64,000 nt of DNA from Malus domestica (taxonomy: Eukaryota; Streptophyta; Magnoliopsida; Rosales; Rosaceae): contig NC_091670.1 of NCBI RefSeq assembly GCF_042453785.1, positions 34,917,501-34,981,500 on the forward strand, read 5' to 3'. The translations under genes were made by a program, and so were the position numbers. The notes beneath the pieces are model-generated. The model was not told where the DNA came from. It worked only from the letters and a program-made list of their open reading frames with translations, and searched no databases. Position 1 is the stretch's first letter, and the number at the start of each line of letters is the position of its first letter. Below are positions 21,699 to 33,400 of the stretch, in pieces.

Positions 21699-22379
21699 TC
21701 ACAAAGGTTGCTTAGGAGAAGTCTCAGCAGTCGGTAGAGCCCCAGAAAGAGCAGGCACTGGAGGGGGATCATTTGGAGCCTCAGTACTGGACAGAACCCT
21801 AGAAGGAGGAGGCAGCAGAGGTTGATCATTTGGAGCTTCATTACACGGTACAGCCCCAGAAGACGAAGACAATAAATGCCTTTGGAACAAACCCACAAAT
21901 ATCTGATGATCAAGTAAAACCTGACCATCAGATTCCTTCATCTGGTCAAGCTTCCTCTTCATGTTTGTAGCATAGTCATGTGCGAGCCGGTGCAACTGTT
22001 TATTCTCATGCTTGAGCCCTCTAATCTCCTGTTTGAGACTCATCACTTCAGCCGCCAATGATTCAACTTGGCGGGTTCTAGCAAATAGGCGTTGGGCCAT
22101 GTTAGACACAGAACCTGCACACTGAACATTGAGAGCCAGATAATCCTTAACAGCCAACTCATCAGACCGTTTGGAAAGTAGTTTGTTATCTTTGGGAGTG
22201 AAAAGGTTCCTGGCCACTACCGCAGCGATCATATCATTCTTCATCACGGAATCTCCAACGGTAAGAGGACCAGTAGGGGAGACGAATGATGGACGCCATA
22301 TGTTGTCTGGAGAAGGCGTGGCTGCCTCTTCAACAAGGTTCAAGTCAAAACGACGGTCGGATGTGCCAGACATTTTCAA
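21699..22379 (-). CDS. Retroelement-associated coiled-coil protein ORF (226 aa)
   Basis: Intact ATG-to-stop frame of 226 codons, opening MKMSGTSDRRFDLNLVEEA. Parts in order: an acidic/polar N-terminus with PSPDNIWRPSF; a middle beginning VGDSVMKNDMIAAVVARNLF; a heptad-rich coiled coil at roughly residues 95-165 with AAEVMSLKQEIRGLKHENKQ; and a Pro/Ser-rich tail with degenerate repeats (EAPNDQP, EAPNDPPP). A decayed relative lies at 38802-39474 inside the large element, antisense to its gag-pol. Tat-lineage plant elements are known to carry extra ORFs in this position; this protein's function is unknown. I recognise no enzyme motif. Whether it is expressed from its present location inside a LINE is unknown. 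Confidence 0.6.
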   Translation of the reverse strand: MKMSGTSDRRFDLNLVEEAATPSPDNIWRPSFVSPTGPLTVGDSVMKNDMIAAVVARNLFTPKDNKLLSKRSDELAVKDYLALNVQCAGSVSNMAQRLFARTRQVESLAAEVMSLKQEIRGLKHENKQLHRLAHDYATNMKRKLDQMKESDGQVLLDHQIFVGLFQRHLLSSSSGAVPCNEAPNDQPLLPPPSRVLSSTEAPNDPPPVPALSGALPTAETSPKQPL

Positions 22380-23145
22380 AGGTGTTGAAGAGAGAAGAGG
22401 TCGGACAAATCAAGATCTTAGAAGTGCAAGAATGGAGCTTCTACTGGTGGAGATTCAAGTGTGCTTTGGAACTTAATGCCAGCCTCTATAAAAATCTGCA
22501 CTCGACGGAGCTTAAAAAATCGAAGAGGCGTTTGCTTTCTCAAAAGCTGGGCTGCTCAAAGACCATGAGACGTTTGCTTTCTCAAAAGTTGGGCTGCTCA
22601 AAGACCACGAAGGCCGATCTCAGAAATCGAAGAGGAGCTTGCTTTCTCAAAAGCTGGGCTGCTCATAGGCCACGAGGGCTGATCTCAGAAATCGAAGAGT
22701 CACCTACTTTTCCAGCCTTGTCAGCACCTGTCAGCTTTGCGGAAATTATGGGCATTATGTCAAAGATTTCTGGTGAAGTAGAAAGCACATGAATCTTACT
22801 GTTCAATCACCCACTTCCCACACGCAACATTAGCTCATGGGTACCACAGATAACTTTGCCAAAGTTCTCTGACAAAGTTGAGACACGTGAAGCTTGCAGC
22901 TCCCACTACATCGCTCTGACCAAGAAGGGTAAAAGAATAGCAAATAAACAGCACTAACAAAGTTTAGACACATAAATTTTGAAGGTCTAGCTACCATATT
23001 ATTACCCACAAGGGTAAAGGAATAGTACCACTGCTGGATAATTGGAAAGTCCCTGTGTATCAACCTCTGTGCTTCGTAGTAAGATAGACTAGCAAACATG
23101 CCAAACATTTTCTCACATTCGAGAAAACACTCCCAACAAGATTGC

Positions 23146-23400
23146 TTGCTCCAAAATCGAAGAGGCACCGTCCTCCGAATCTCGAGAGCCAGACTCCCAA
23201 CATGATTACTTTCTCAAAAATCGAAGAGACACCGCTATCCGAATCTCGAGAGCCAGACCCCTAGCAGGATTGCTTTCTCAAAAATTGAAAAGGCATTGTT
23301 CTCCGAATCTCGAGAGCCAGATCTCCAACAGGATTGCTTGTTCGAAAACCGAAGAGGCACCATTTTCCCAACTTCAAGAGCCGGATCTTCTTGGATAAAG
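23146..23400 (-). repeat. 64-bp tandem repeats, short array
   Basis: The word CTCGAGAGCCAG recurs at 23181, 23245 and 23309, exactly 64 bp apart, with decayed units on either side. The reverse complement matches the longer array at 37930-38375. It lies between the LTR fragment and the coiled-coil ORF of the same element family. Confidence 0.85.
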
Positions 23401-24876
23401 CTTGTCTGTAATCTTTACACGCAACATCAGCTTTCTAGATACCACAGACCACTTTTTCAAAGTGCTCTGACAGAGTTAAAACATGTGAAGCTGGCAGCTC
23501 CCACTACCATGTTATGACCAAGCATGGTAAATGAATAGCATTACTACTTGTTGTTAGGGAGACTCTTATATATGTTGACCTCCATCCCCAACAGACAGGC
23601 AGACCTGCAAAAATGCCCAATCCTTCCTCATATCTGAGAGGGCACTCCCAAAGAAGCCTTTCTAAATATTCAGCTTTCTTTCCCCCCGATAATACCTCTG
23701 CAAACAAGCTATATTAGAGCAAGAATATCTCATATTATCAGGGTTAAAAGCAAGAGTATCTCATATCATGTTTTTTCCCTGTCTTTTCCTTTGGCCTTGT
23801 TCTTACCTGCAAGACAAGGAGAAAGAGAGCAATCAGTCAGCACTTGGAATCAAGCTTCCAGTCAGGAACTGACTGCTTGGAACCCCTTACTTGATTACTT
23901 ACCTGGCATTGTTCTCGAGTACTCATCTTCAACATTTTATGCTTCCAGGGAAGATACCGCATCTGCCTGAGGAACATATAGGACAAGTGAGAAGGATACA
24001 AGGAAGCATGTGGAAACAAGCGTAACAGCACACGTGCCGATACATCCACTACTCTGTCAAAAGCAAAAGTATCCCATATCAGCAGGGTCGAACGTACTAT
24101 AGATTTGATGGACTTGTTTTGACCCTCAAATTCTTCAGTCGGCCTTATACTCTGGAGGAAACCAGAAAACCCTCCAGCCCAGTTCAAGAATAAGCCTGTG
24201 GAAAGTTACTTCTTCAAAAGCAAAAGTATCCCATATCATCTCTTCTCATTTTTCTTCTCTTTATCCTTCATGCTGCCTGCAAGATAGGGAGAATGTGAAC
24301 AATCAGCCGGAACTCGAAATCAAAGTTCTGATCTGGGACTGATTGCTTGGAGCTCTGATTGCTTACCTTGTCTGTCACATCTTTCAGCAGATCCCCTAGC
24401 TCGGCGACTTGGAGGACTCATACTACATGGTTTGTATCGCGCTTGACCAAGCCTGAAACTACAAGTAAGCTTCAAGTGAAATTGATACATTACCTTGTGC
24501 ATCTCCACCAGTTAAAGATACCACTTCTGGATGGAGGAAGAGTACTTCCAGAGAAGATGCCACATCTACCTACGTGACAGATAAGGCAAGTCAAGACGAT
24601 ACCACACTCCGGAACTTAGAAGTTTCGTGATTACGAGATCATTCTCCCACAATATTTCCTAATGTCATTTGTACTAAATCATTCACTAGTACTCACTAAA
24701 AGAGAGCTTGAACCTATGTACTTGTGTAAACCCTTCACAATTAATGAGAACTCCTCTATTTCGTGGACGTAGCCAATATGGGTGAACCACGTACATCTGG
24801 TGTTTGCTTTCCTATCTCTATATCCATTTATATACTTATCCACACTAATGACCGGAGCAATCTAGCGACGATCACA

Positions 24877-25487
24877 AAAAGCGATCGTTTTCGTTACCTA
24901 GGATCTATCTTGCAAGAGAACGAAGAATTAGATGGAGATCTCAACCATAGAATACAAGCTGGATGGATGAGGTGTAAGAGTGCATCCGGTGTGTTGTGTG
25001 ACCGTTGTAGGTCACTGAAGCTCAAGGGAAAATTTTATAGGACGGCAATAAGGCCAACGATGTTGTATGGCACAGAATGTTGGGCGGTGAAACATCAACA
25101 CGTACACAAAATGGGTGTAGCGGAGATAAGGATGCTTCGTGGGATGTGTGGGCACACGAGAAATGATAAGATTGTGAATGAGGATATCCGAGGTAAAGTA
25201 GGAGTAGCCGAAGTTAAAGGAAAGATGAGAGAAAATCGGTTACGGTGGTTTGGACATGTGCAAAGAAGGCCTACTGACGCTCCGGTTCGAAGATGTGACT
25301 ACGGAACAGAGGTTCGGGGCCGAAGGGGTAGAGGAAGACCTATGAAAACTTTGGAAGAGACCCTAAGAAAAGACTTAGAGTACTTGGATCTAACGGAGGA
25401 CATGACACAAAACCGAACGCAATGATGTTCTAAGATTCATATAGCCGACCCCACTTAGTGGGAAAAGGCTTTGTTGTTGTTGTTGTA
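24877..25487 (+). pseudogene. LINE 3' end, second partial copy
   Basis: Open frame up to TGA at 25423-25425 encodes the LINE C-terminal region: [50 protein letters not shown]. It repeats 20862-21438 with scattered differences, and is less damaged, keeping one frame where the first copy is shifted. It continues to the TTG tail. Upstream LINE sequence is absent. Confidence 0.85.
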
Positions 25488-25621
25488 GTATCGTCGTTAC
25501 AAAAGTTTGATGTGGAGAACGCCTTCCTTCAAAACGGCACACAAAAAAAAAAGTTTAATCCAACAAAATTACATATTTTCTCTTTTTCTAATTAGCATTC
25601 TAATTACAAACAAATAATTAA

Positions 25622-25945
25622 TTAAACATTATTGTATTGATCAGCGTTTGAGCTGAGCCGGTGTTGGTGCGATGAGAGGCAGACCGAAAGCGACAGCTGA
25701 GCCTCCTGGCACTGACTCCGCTTCAGCCCCGTTCCGCCACTCCCGCACAGGCTCCGAACCGCTTCCCACTCGTCCGGGCACGCCACCGACACCAAGCACT
25801 CCGCCAATCCCCGGTTCAGGTGCCGGCACGCCGCCTCCCGACCCCGACCCGGGCCGATCCGCTTGTGGCAATCCGTTAGCGCGCTCTGCAGCCGATCGCA
25901 CTCGCCCAATTTCGCCGTCGTTGTCGGCAGCTGCGGTTCTGACAT
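25622..25945 (-). CDS. Small multi-CX9C protein (CHCH-like)
   Basis: Intronless frame of 107 residues, MSEPQLPTTTAKLGE at the start. Cysteines are spaced C16-x9-C26, C40-x9-C50, C56-x10-C67 and C79-x9-C89. Twin CX9C proteins form disulphide-linked helical hairpins and usually work in the mitochondrial intermembrane space, imported by the MIA40 system, often in cytochrome oxidase assembly (Cmc1/Cox19-like). No N-terminal presequence is needed and none is seen. The DNA is GC-rich against AT-rich flanks. A larger minus-strand frame in another phase (25641-26111) is Gly/Arg-rich with no motif and is taken as a shadow. The LINE target site lies only about 120 bp past the stop codon. Confidence 0.75.
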   Translation of the reverse strand: MSEPQLPTTTAKLGECDRLQSALTDCHKRIGPGRGREAACRHLNRGLAECLVSVACPDEWEAVRSLCGSGGTGLKRSQCQEAQLSLSVCLSSHQHRLSSNADQYNNV

Positions 25946-26273
25946 CGTTCGTTAAATTCGTTTTTCGCTCGTCTTCTCCCCTTCTGCCTCCTGCGTTTTG
26001 AGCTGAGCTTACGGAAATCGTGCCACGTCTGCGATTCGAATGGAGAATTTGGCCCAGTGGGCTATTTGTTTTAATATCTTCCAAGTTGTGTTTGGGCCAA
26101 ATTGGAAACAAAACCCAAATTACAAACAGAATTATTAGCAGCCTTTGGTGAGAATTAAACGATAAGTGTTATTTTCATATATTTTTCATTATTAATTTTT
26201 AACCAAAAAAATTAAACTTTTTTTTATAATAAAAAATGACATATTTTATTTTTTTAATTAATGATATTATTTA
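25946..26273. other. Upstream region of the CX9C gene
   Basis: Probably the 5' leader and promoter of the minus-strand CX9C gene. AT-rich beyond about 26150. I see no certain TATA box or other gene. Confidence 0.35.
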
Positions 26274-26392
26274 CACTAAGAGAGTGGAGGAGTAGACTAG
26301 TTATAATTTGAACTCCTTTGGCGAGAATTAAACTTAAAATCTTTCATTTACAAGTGGAGAGGAATATCACTGTACCGTAGTATTAAACGGCA
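26274..26392 (-). mobile_element. tRNA-derived SINE remnant
   Basis: The reverse complement reads ...TATTCCTCTCCACTTGTAAA followed by a B-box-like TTTAATTCTCGCC, the same arrangement as the SINE at 34956-35136. No clear TSD. Diverged. Confidence 0.5.
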
Positions 26393-27460
26393 ACACATGT
26401 CACTTAAAAGGGTAAGAAGGACCAAAAACAAAAATTAATGCAGATGTTTCAAGAGATAATATGCAAAAATGGAGATAATTTATATTTAGACATGTAAAAT
26501 GGAGGATGGTAGAGAAAATTCAACTTTGTGGGACTTGGACTAAAAGGGTGAATATTGGGTGGGCCACCGCATTAAGAAAACTTTTTCATAGGGTGTGACA
26601 AAATTGAAAAAAGTCCACGATTTTGTGCGGTTGACCTCATCATTGACCAAAGGTTTTTCTCCATTATATACTAGAAGAATGCCAATGAGACTCTCTCACA
26701 TCACCGTTTAACATTAAGTTATGAGTCAATATTATAACATATTGCGCAAAAAAACATAAAGAGTTTCATTTTTTAGAGAGTTTTCATTTATCTATAAACT
26801 ATTATTATTTACATTTACAATACAACTTTAATGAAATTTACAGTGTCGTTCTTGATATTTTGTACTTTTCACCTATTTTTGTACCAAGAAAATAAAAGTT
26901 GGTTTAACTTTTTTTCTTCGGGATATCAGATATGAGGAAGGTATTCTCACAATATGTCCCATGTAAGGGTCCCCCAAGACTAATGAGAATGAAAAGGGTT
27001 ACAAATTGTGAGAGGACCTTTTTTCTTACTGGTTTCATAGGGAATAATGCTTCTTCAACTTCAATCCACTCATAAGTCTCACAGACCAAATTTGAAACTC
27101 CAACCTTCTCTTTAGACGGAAAATATATCACTTTTGTAAGTAACAATATAATATTTTGAACTGCTCTAATTTACGAGAATTTAAAAAGGCAATTATCAGC
27201 TTTGATCATCTCTCGACAAATGGTTGCACTTTTGAACCAGAAGATTGGCATATTATGCAAAAAAAAACAAAAGACAACAAATGGGAGAGAAGAAAATTTG
27301 TGTAAAAGAACAAGATCATTGTGGTGGAGTGCTCCTACAATTAACAAAATCAAAACTCCTTTTTAGAAAATAGAACAAGATCATTGTGGTGGGGCGCATA
27401 TTTGTGGACAGTGATCAAATAATTGCATTGCAGAAATTTTTTTCCTGAGGATGATGACAC
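26393..27460. other. Intergenic, nothing supported
   Basis: AT-rich sequence with no coding frame bearing motifs. A roughly 25-bp word around AACAAGATCATTGTGGTGG occurs at about 27309 and again at about 27372, next to the larger duplication. Confidence 0.5.
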
Positions 27461-27481
27461 CATATTGGAGTCTTTTGATCC

Positions 27482-27515
<34 letters not shown>

Positions 27516-27812
27516 CTTGGGAAGGATTGAGTTATCTGGGTAAATTGCAAATTTAAATCATTGTCAAATGTAGAATACAAATATATACATGACAAAAAAG
27601 ATTACATATCCAAAGTTGCAATCTTCCATATTGGAGTCTTTTGATCCCTCTCTCTCTCTCACTCTCACTAAACAGTGTCTCTCTCTCTCTCTGTCAAGCT
27701 TGGGAGGGATTGAGGTATCTGGGTAAATTGCAAATTTAAATCATTGTCAAATGTAGAATACAAATATATACATGACAAAAAAGATTACATATCCAAAGTT
27801 GCAATCTTCCAA
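27461..27812 (+). repeat. 166-bp tandem duplication with CT tracts
   Basis: The segment starting CATATTGGAGTCTTTTGATC at 27461 is repeated at 27627. Both copies contain a CT microsatellite, then AAGCTTGGGA(A/G)GGATTGAG and a long near-identical AT-rich part ending GTTGCAATCTTCCA. The CT tract is pure in copy 1 and interrupted in copy 2. Confidence 0.95.
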
Positions 27813-29180
27813 CTTCAAAGGGTCCCAAGCAATAGTCTTTGCAGGCAAAAAGTGATTGCTGGCCTTGTTTGCTTGCTTTCTGTTATCTATATCTCATATA
27901 ATACATACATATATATACACACACACATATATATACCTATTATATATATATATATATATATATATGAATGACTTTCAATTATGTGTGATGTAGTATTGTT
28001 TAGCATGAGCAATCTCAATCTGTGTTTGATAATTTAGTCAGAGCAGAGTGATTAATATTATCATCATATCATGATTCATAATTGAATGATGAGTGCAGAA
28101 GATAATGTGGTGTGGTGCAGGAGAAAAGTTGGAAGATAATGCAGTAAAGGCATTTCTGAGTGGCTGTAGAAGACTAGAATTAGGGTTCTAGTCTTCTAGA
28201 AAGACAATGAGAAACAACTTTAGCTCTTTAAGATCAAGAAAGAGTTTCTCTTCAAAATACTTCATGACCTATTCACAGAACTCTATGTTTATGATTGGAA
28301 CTGTTCACATTATAAGTTACCCTTAAAAAATTATCCATGCAAGAAATAAATTAAAAGTAAGAATGTTTAATCAATTAGTTGTACCAAATAGAGAGACGGT
28401 TCATCATGCTTTTACTGAATCCGTCCATCTACTTTTATACAGTTTGATGATTAAACGATCTTTGTTTTAATTGATTTTTGCAGAGATGATCGTTACATAA
28501 TAATTTATAATACAAACAGTTTTAATCATAAACACGAAATTTTGTAATTAGGTTACAAAATATTTGAAGGAGGGGGGGGGGGGTTATAGAAATTTCACTA
28601 TTGAGATAAAACCCATTAAAGAATAGAAATGATAATTATATTAGAGGGACATAAGGGTTTGTCTCCAACTCTCTCTCGCACATGCACCCACATCTAATCA
28701 TTCCCTATTCTTTGACTAATCATCTATCAACCCTTAATTAGCCATAGCTTAAAAAAATTAAACACATTGAAACCCTAATGAATTAAGCAAACAAAAGGAG
28801 CTTAATGTGAATTACAATTGCTAAAGAGAATGCAAAGAACAGGGAAAAATGAAAAATTGATCACTCTTCCCCCAAACCCTAGATGAGAATTGAATTGAAT
28901 TGAATTATTAGGGTGAAGAGTGTGCTACTTTTGGGGAGCAAATATGGATGGGGCCTTATTCCCCACTACCAAATTAAATATCAATGGGATCCAAGAAAAT
29001 GAACTTCCCTTTCTCTGCCCATCTCTCCTCCATTAAAACATCCCACCAAGAAAATGTGATGAGGTGATAAAAGGAGAAGGGAAAAAGAAAGAAAATAAAG
29101 ATAAAAGGGTGCCATAAACAATACTCAACAAATTGGTTCTTTGTATTATTTATAAAACAAATACCAGATACTAGATATTA
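27813..29180. other. Distal upstream region of the NAL1-like gene
   Basis: No coding frame with motifs. Contains a TA microsatellite (about 27943-27966), a 12-G run (28572-28583), and a perfect 12-bp stem with a 6-base loop at 28168-28197 (AGAAGACTAGAA and its complement). Function of the stem is unknown. Confidence 0.5.
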
Positions 29181-29661
29181 TGTGCTCTCTCTCTCTCTCT
29201 CTACAAAGTCCAAAGTGTGGAAAGTATAAACCTTCTCATTCTCTAAGCTTTAAAGCTCCTCTTTCTAAATATAGCTGCTCTTTTTTCTCTCTCTGTCACT
29301 TTTTCTCTCTCTCTGCAGAAATACAATATTGATCCTTTTTGCTGGATGGTAATTAGATTGTTTGATGGAGTTATTGTGGCACACAATCTTGATGTTTTAG
29401 ATGATGGGTGTGTGGGGAATTCTTCACTAGGGCATGAAAGTCTTCAAAGGGCTTTGCTTTGAGGCCCTCTACAGCTCCACCATTGTTGATCAGTGAGCTC
29501 TCTCTCTCTAAGTATGGATTTTAAATTTGCTGTTGTTTTTGGTTTTGATAAATTCTATCTGGGTTCAGTCTCTTCTTCTCTCATTATGAACAATATGAAC
29601 AATCTAGGTCCATTTTCTCAGTTTATTTCAACCTTTTTCATGAAATGGTATGTGGGTTTTG

Positions 29662-29721
<60 letters not shown>

Positions 29722-30464
29722 CTATATGTATATATATTTATTTTTCTTCTGCTTGTAGCAAGCTAACCCGTCGTTTATCCCTCTTTTGCTTTAATTTTGC
29801 TTGTTATTTCTGCATAAGAGAGGGGTGTTCTTCTTGTCATGTATATTCATTTATTAATTTTCTTAAAGTTCCAATCTTTATCATGGGATTAATTTCCTCA
29901 GATGCATTTTGAAGAGTTTGTGAGCCCTTTTGAAACAGAGAGAGTTGCTGATATGCGTTTAATGTCTGTAATTTTTTAGTTTTCTGGATGAATTTTTGTA
30001 TGTAGTGTTATGCTTGGGATGATTAAACGTACGTAAAATTGTCAGTTTAGATAAATGACAGCTTAAATGTGTACTCTCTATCAAAAGAGCTTGTGCCATT
30101 GTCCCCTTGTTTCAACATTTTACTTCTTGGATTTCTTTTCGATTAGATTGATTTCATCAGTCTTTATGAACTTGCATAGTTCTTTGGCATGCTAATAATT
30201 TTCTCTGTTTTATCGAACTATCTCATAGTAGTCTCTTATCTTTTCTTTCTTTCCTTTCTTTATTTCTTTCTCCCCCTCTTGTGTACTTTTTTTTCCGGGG
30301 GTATCTGTTTACGAAGGGATCAAAATTCTTTTGTCATTGAGTGCTTCTTTTCTTTTGAATCTAAGCATCATTAAAGGCAGGTTATCTTCATAGACTTGGT
30401 GCTTCTTAACCATAAATATGGATCTCCTGAGAGATGTATTTATGTGATGTAGGAGAGCGGGAAG
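29181..30464 (+). promoter_or_regulatory. Promoter and leader region of the NAL1-like gene
   Basis: Pyrimidine-rich tracts at 29184-29203, 29284-29318 and 29662-29705 (CT then TA) resemble a plant core promoter and 5' UTR. Position 30452 is an AG acceptor directly before the ATG exon, so a leader intron is likely. The donor is uncertain; GTGAGC near 29492 is one candidate. The open frame at about 29493-29912 inside this region is repeat-rich and not supported as coding. Confidence 0.4.
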
Positions 30465-33400
30465 ATGGACAGGACCAGATTAGATTTAAGATTTCATCAT
30501 CACTCTGGATCAACACAGTCTGAGGAGTCTGCTTTAGACTTGGAAAGGAATTACTGCAGTCATCATCCTAATCTACCTTCATTTAGTCCATCGGCCCTCC
30601 AGCCTTTTGCATCTAATGGTCAGCACTCTGAGAGCAATGCTGCCTACTTCTCATGGCCTACATTGGGTCGATTAAGTGATGCAGCAGAAGATAGAGCAAA
30701 CTATTTTGGAAATCTTCAGAAGGAAGATCTTCCTGAAACTTTGGGCAGGTTGCCATCAGGGCAGCAGGCTACAACCTTACTTGAGCTGATGACCATCAGG
30801 GCATTCCATAGCAAGATATTGCGGCTTTTTAGTCTTGGCACAGCAATTGGGTTTCGGATTCGAAAGGGTGTCTTAACAGACATTCCGGCCATTCTTGTCT
30901 TTGTTGCCCGTAAAGCTCACAGGGAATGGCTCAGCCATGTGCAGTGTCTACCCGCTGCCCTTGAGGTGGAATTTTGGTGTCCTTTTTCTATGTTTTGGTT
31001 TTCAGATTAGATTATATTGTCAATGACATTTTACTTTGAGGTTAGCTGCATTATATTTGTTTAATCACAGTTAAGTTAATTTCTTTATTTCACATCAATC
31101 ATGATACTGGTCTGAATGATATGCTTGTGTATATTTCTATTGATTGAAACGATGCTGGTCACCAAGATAAGCTTGTCAGGTATTGATTTTTTTTAAGTGC
31201 TAATTGGTTGTTTTGATCCTTGACTAGGTTCTTGTTTTGTTTGCTTTCTGCATTTAAAAAATGGTGCAGGGGCCAGGAGGTGTATGGTGTGATGTGGATG
31301 TTGTTGAATTTTCCTATTATGGCTCCCCGGTTTCAACTCCTAAAGAACAGCTGTACACAGAGCTCGCAGATGGCTTGAGGGGAAGCGATCCATACATTGG
31401 TTCTGGTTCCCAGGTATTCATACAAATATATATGTTAATATTTAGTACTTTTCTTAATTTTAATGTGATATAAAGAATTTTTTTTTTTTAATAATGCGTA
31501 AAACTTCCTTTTGGAGGGCAACAATAGCTGTGCTCATAGACTGAGTATCCAAGGTGCAATTGACCTGAAGAGAGGGTTACGCAAGTTAGCTAGTTGATAA
31601 GGTAATAATCTTATGAGTGGCTGGTCTAAGAAGATTATTACTTCTATCAAAACTGGAAAATTACCTAAGTGCTATTTAGGTTTTTACAGCTCCATTAAAA
31701 AACTATTCAAGGATGACAATGAATCGGTGAGGTAGTTTGCAATATATAATAGAGTTACCATTGCTTCACTTGGCTTGCTTGAGTTCAAGTGAATGGTTTC
31801 CAGGGATGATGCATGTCATGTAATTGGTTTGGTTCATATCCTTAAACACTTATCGTACGAGTTTCTTTACGGCTGGATAGTAGTAACAATACAAGCTAAA
31901 ATCATGCATTGGTATGCTGGATTTAATCTAAAACATAATCAGTACATAAGATTCGGATGGGTCTTATTTGGCCAGTAATTTGCTCATTACTCTTAAAATT
32001 GCAGGATTTGCGGTTCGCTTTATTTCTAATTCAAGGAACTGAAACTATTGTGAATAGTGGTAAACTGAAGAAACTTATCAGAGTATTAAAGCGGGTGATC
32101 TTGAGTTCATATCCGTGCCACTGCAACCTCTTTATGTTGAGTTTTATGTGTTGGTTCCACTAGTGCTAGGGGGAAGGCCAACATGAGGAGAGTATTAGAA
32201 TATTGGCCTGCACCCCAAGATTTCTAACCGTTTAAGCTTTCAGGAATAGTCATGAACTTACAAAACTTCCCATACCCTAGTTGTCAAATTTATTTATTGA
32301 TCAGAGATCTGTATATACATTGAGCTCTTTGTGTCTCAACTATTTAAGTTTACCTAATTGCTTTTTTCTTCTTTAGGTTGCTAGCCAGGATACGTATGGA
32401 ACTTTGGGTGCTATTGTTAAAAGCCGAACAGGAAATCGACAGGTTGGTTTTCTCACAAATCGGCATGTGGCAGTTGATTTGGACTATCCAAACCAGAAAA
32501 TGTTTCATCCATTGCCACCAAGCCTTGGACCTGGGGTGTATCTTGGCGCTGTGGAGAGGGCAACATCTTTTATCACAGATGATCTTTGGTACGGTATATT
32601 TGCTGGAACAAACCCAGGTAACAACAACCAAGCCTTATCCCATAAGTGAAGCTTATGTACATCTTCCATTGCAAATAGTCAGCAGCTGTTATTTATGAGC
32701 TTGAAAGTGTTTCTAGAACATAGGGGAAAATTAGATAAGGACACTAGGGGCTATCATCACTTAGTTGAGGAAACCAGTTTGTGTATCCACAAATGGGGAT
32801 TGATTGATTTGTAAGTTTATGTACCTCGAGCCTTGTCCTAGCAAAATAACCCAATATGTTTACATCATAATACTTTAAATTCTGTCTGCATGGTCTAAGA
32901 AACAAAGGCTTTCAACCAATCAGTATTTGGAAGGCACAACTTGGTTTGAAGGATTTAAGGCACAAACATACAGTTGAATTTCTTGTTATAAGGTTGAGTT
33001 TGATCTGCCACTAATTTATTTGAGTAGCACTCTGGAGCAAGATAATTTGTAGTGTCTCAATTTTCTGCAACTTATCACTTTTGCTATTGGGTTCTCATCG
33101 TGTTCTGACTCCAACCTGTGCCTATTACGATTTGGTGCCCCTGCAGAAACATTTGTGCGAGCTGATGGTGCCTTCATTCCTTTTGCCGAAGATTTCAACT
33201 TGAAAAATGTAATTACAACTGTAAGAGGCATAGGTGAGATTGGTGATGTCTACACCATAGACTTGCAGTCTCCAATCAACAGTCTTATCGGAAGGCAAGT
33301 GATGAAAGTTGGGAGAAGTTCAGGCTTGACGACTGGGACCATCATGGCGTATGCCCTAGAATACAATGATGAAAAAGGGATATGTTTCTTTACTGATTTT

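Larger units (their letters stand above)
21437..24876 (-). mobile_element. Fragment of a Tat-type LTR-element 3' region inside the LINE
   Basis: Reading on the minus strand from 24876, it contains part of an LTR (24636-24876, matching LTR positions about 36155-36395), a gap that removed the rest of the LTR, then the same internal sequence as 36660-39760 on the plus strand. It includes short 64-bp repeats and the coiled-coil ORF. No gag, protease or reverse transcriptase is present. Both junctions with the LINE share only a few bases. It belongs to the same family as the 19.6-kb element at 36092-55663. Confidence 0.85.
18157..25504 (+). mobile_element. RTE-clade LINE with internal LTR-element insert
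   Basis: A 17-bp direct repeat, GTATCGTC(A/G)TTACAAAA, at 18157-18173 and 25488-25504 marks one target site. The body starts near 18175 with a GC-rich 5' region and ends with a TTGTTGTTGTTGTTG tail (about 25469-25485), as in plant RTE-type LINEs. The coding region has an APE-type endonuclease then a reverse transcriptase. The interval 21437-24876 is foreign LTR-retroelement sequence. On its right, about 575 bp of LINE (24877-25454) repeat what is already at 20862-21438, so the element is not a simple interrupted copy. Confidence 0.88.

Noticed and set aside
25641..26111. 156-codon minus-strand frame over the CX9C gene
   Set aside because: Gly/Arg/Pro-rich without motifs; the alternative frame has regularly spaced cysteines and is preferred. 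GC-rich DNA opens several frames.
28168..28197. Perfect 12-bp stem-loop as a terminator or miRNA
   Set aside because: Too short for a plant miRNA precursor, and intrinsic terminators do not apply to plant nuclear genes.
29493..29912. 139-codon frame before the NAL1-like gene
   Set aside because: Contains CT/TA microsatellite translation (SLSLSLSIYIYI) and lies in the probable leader intron.
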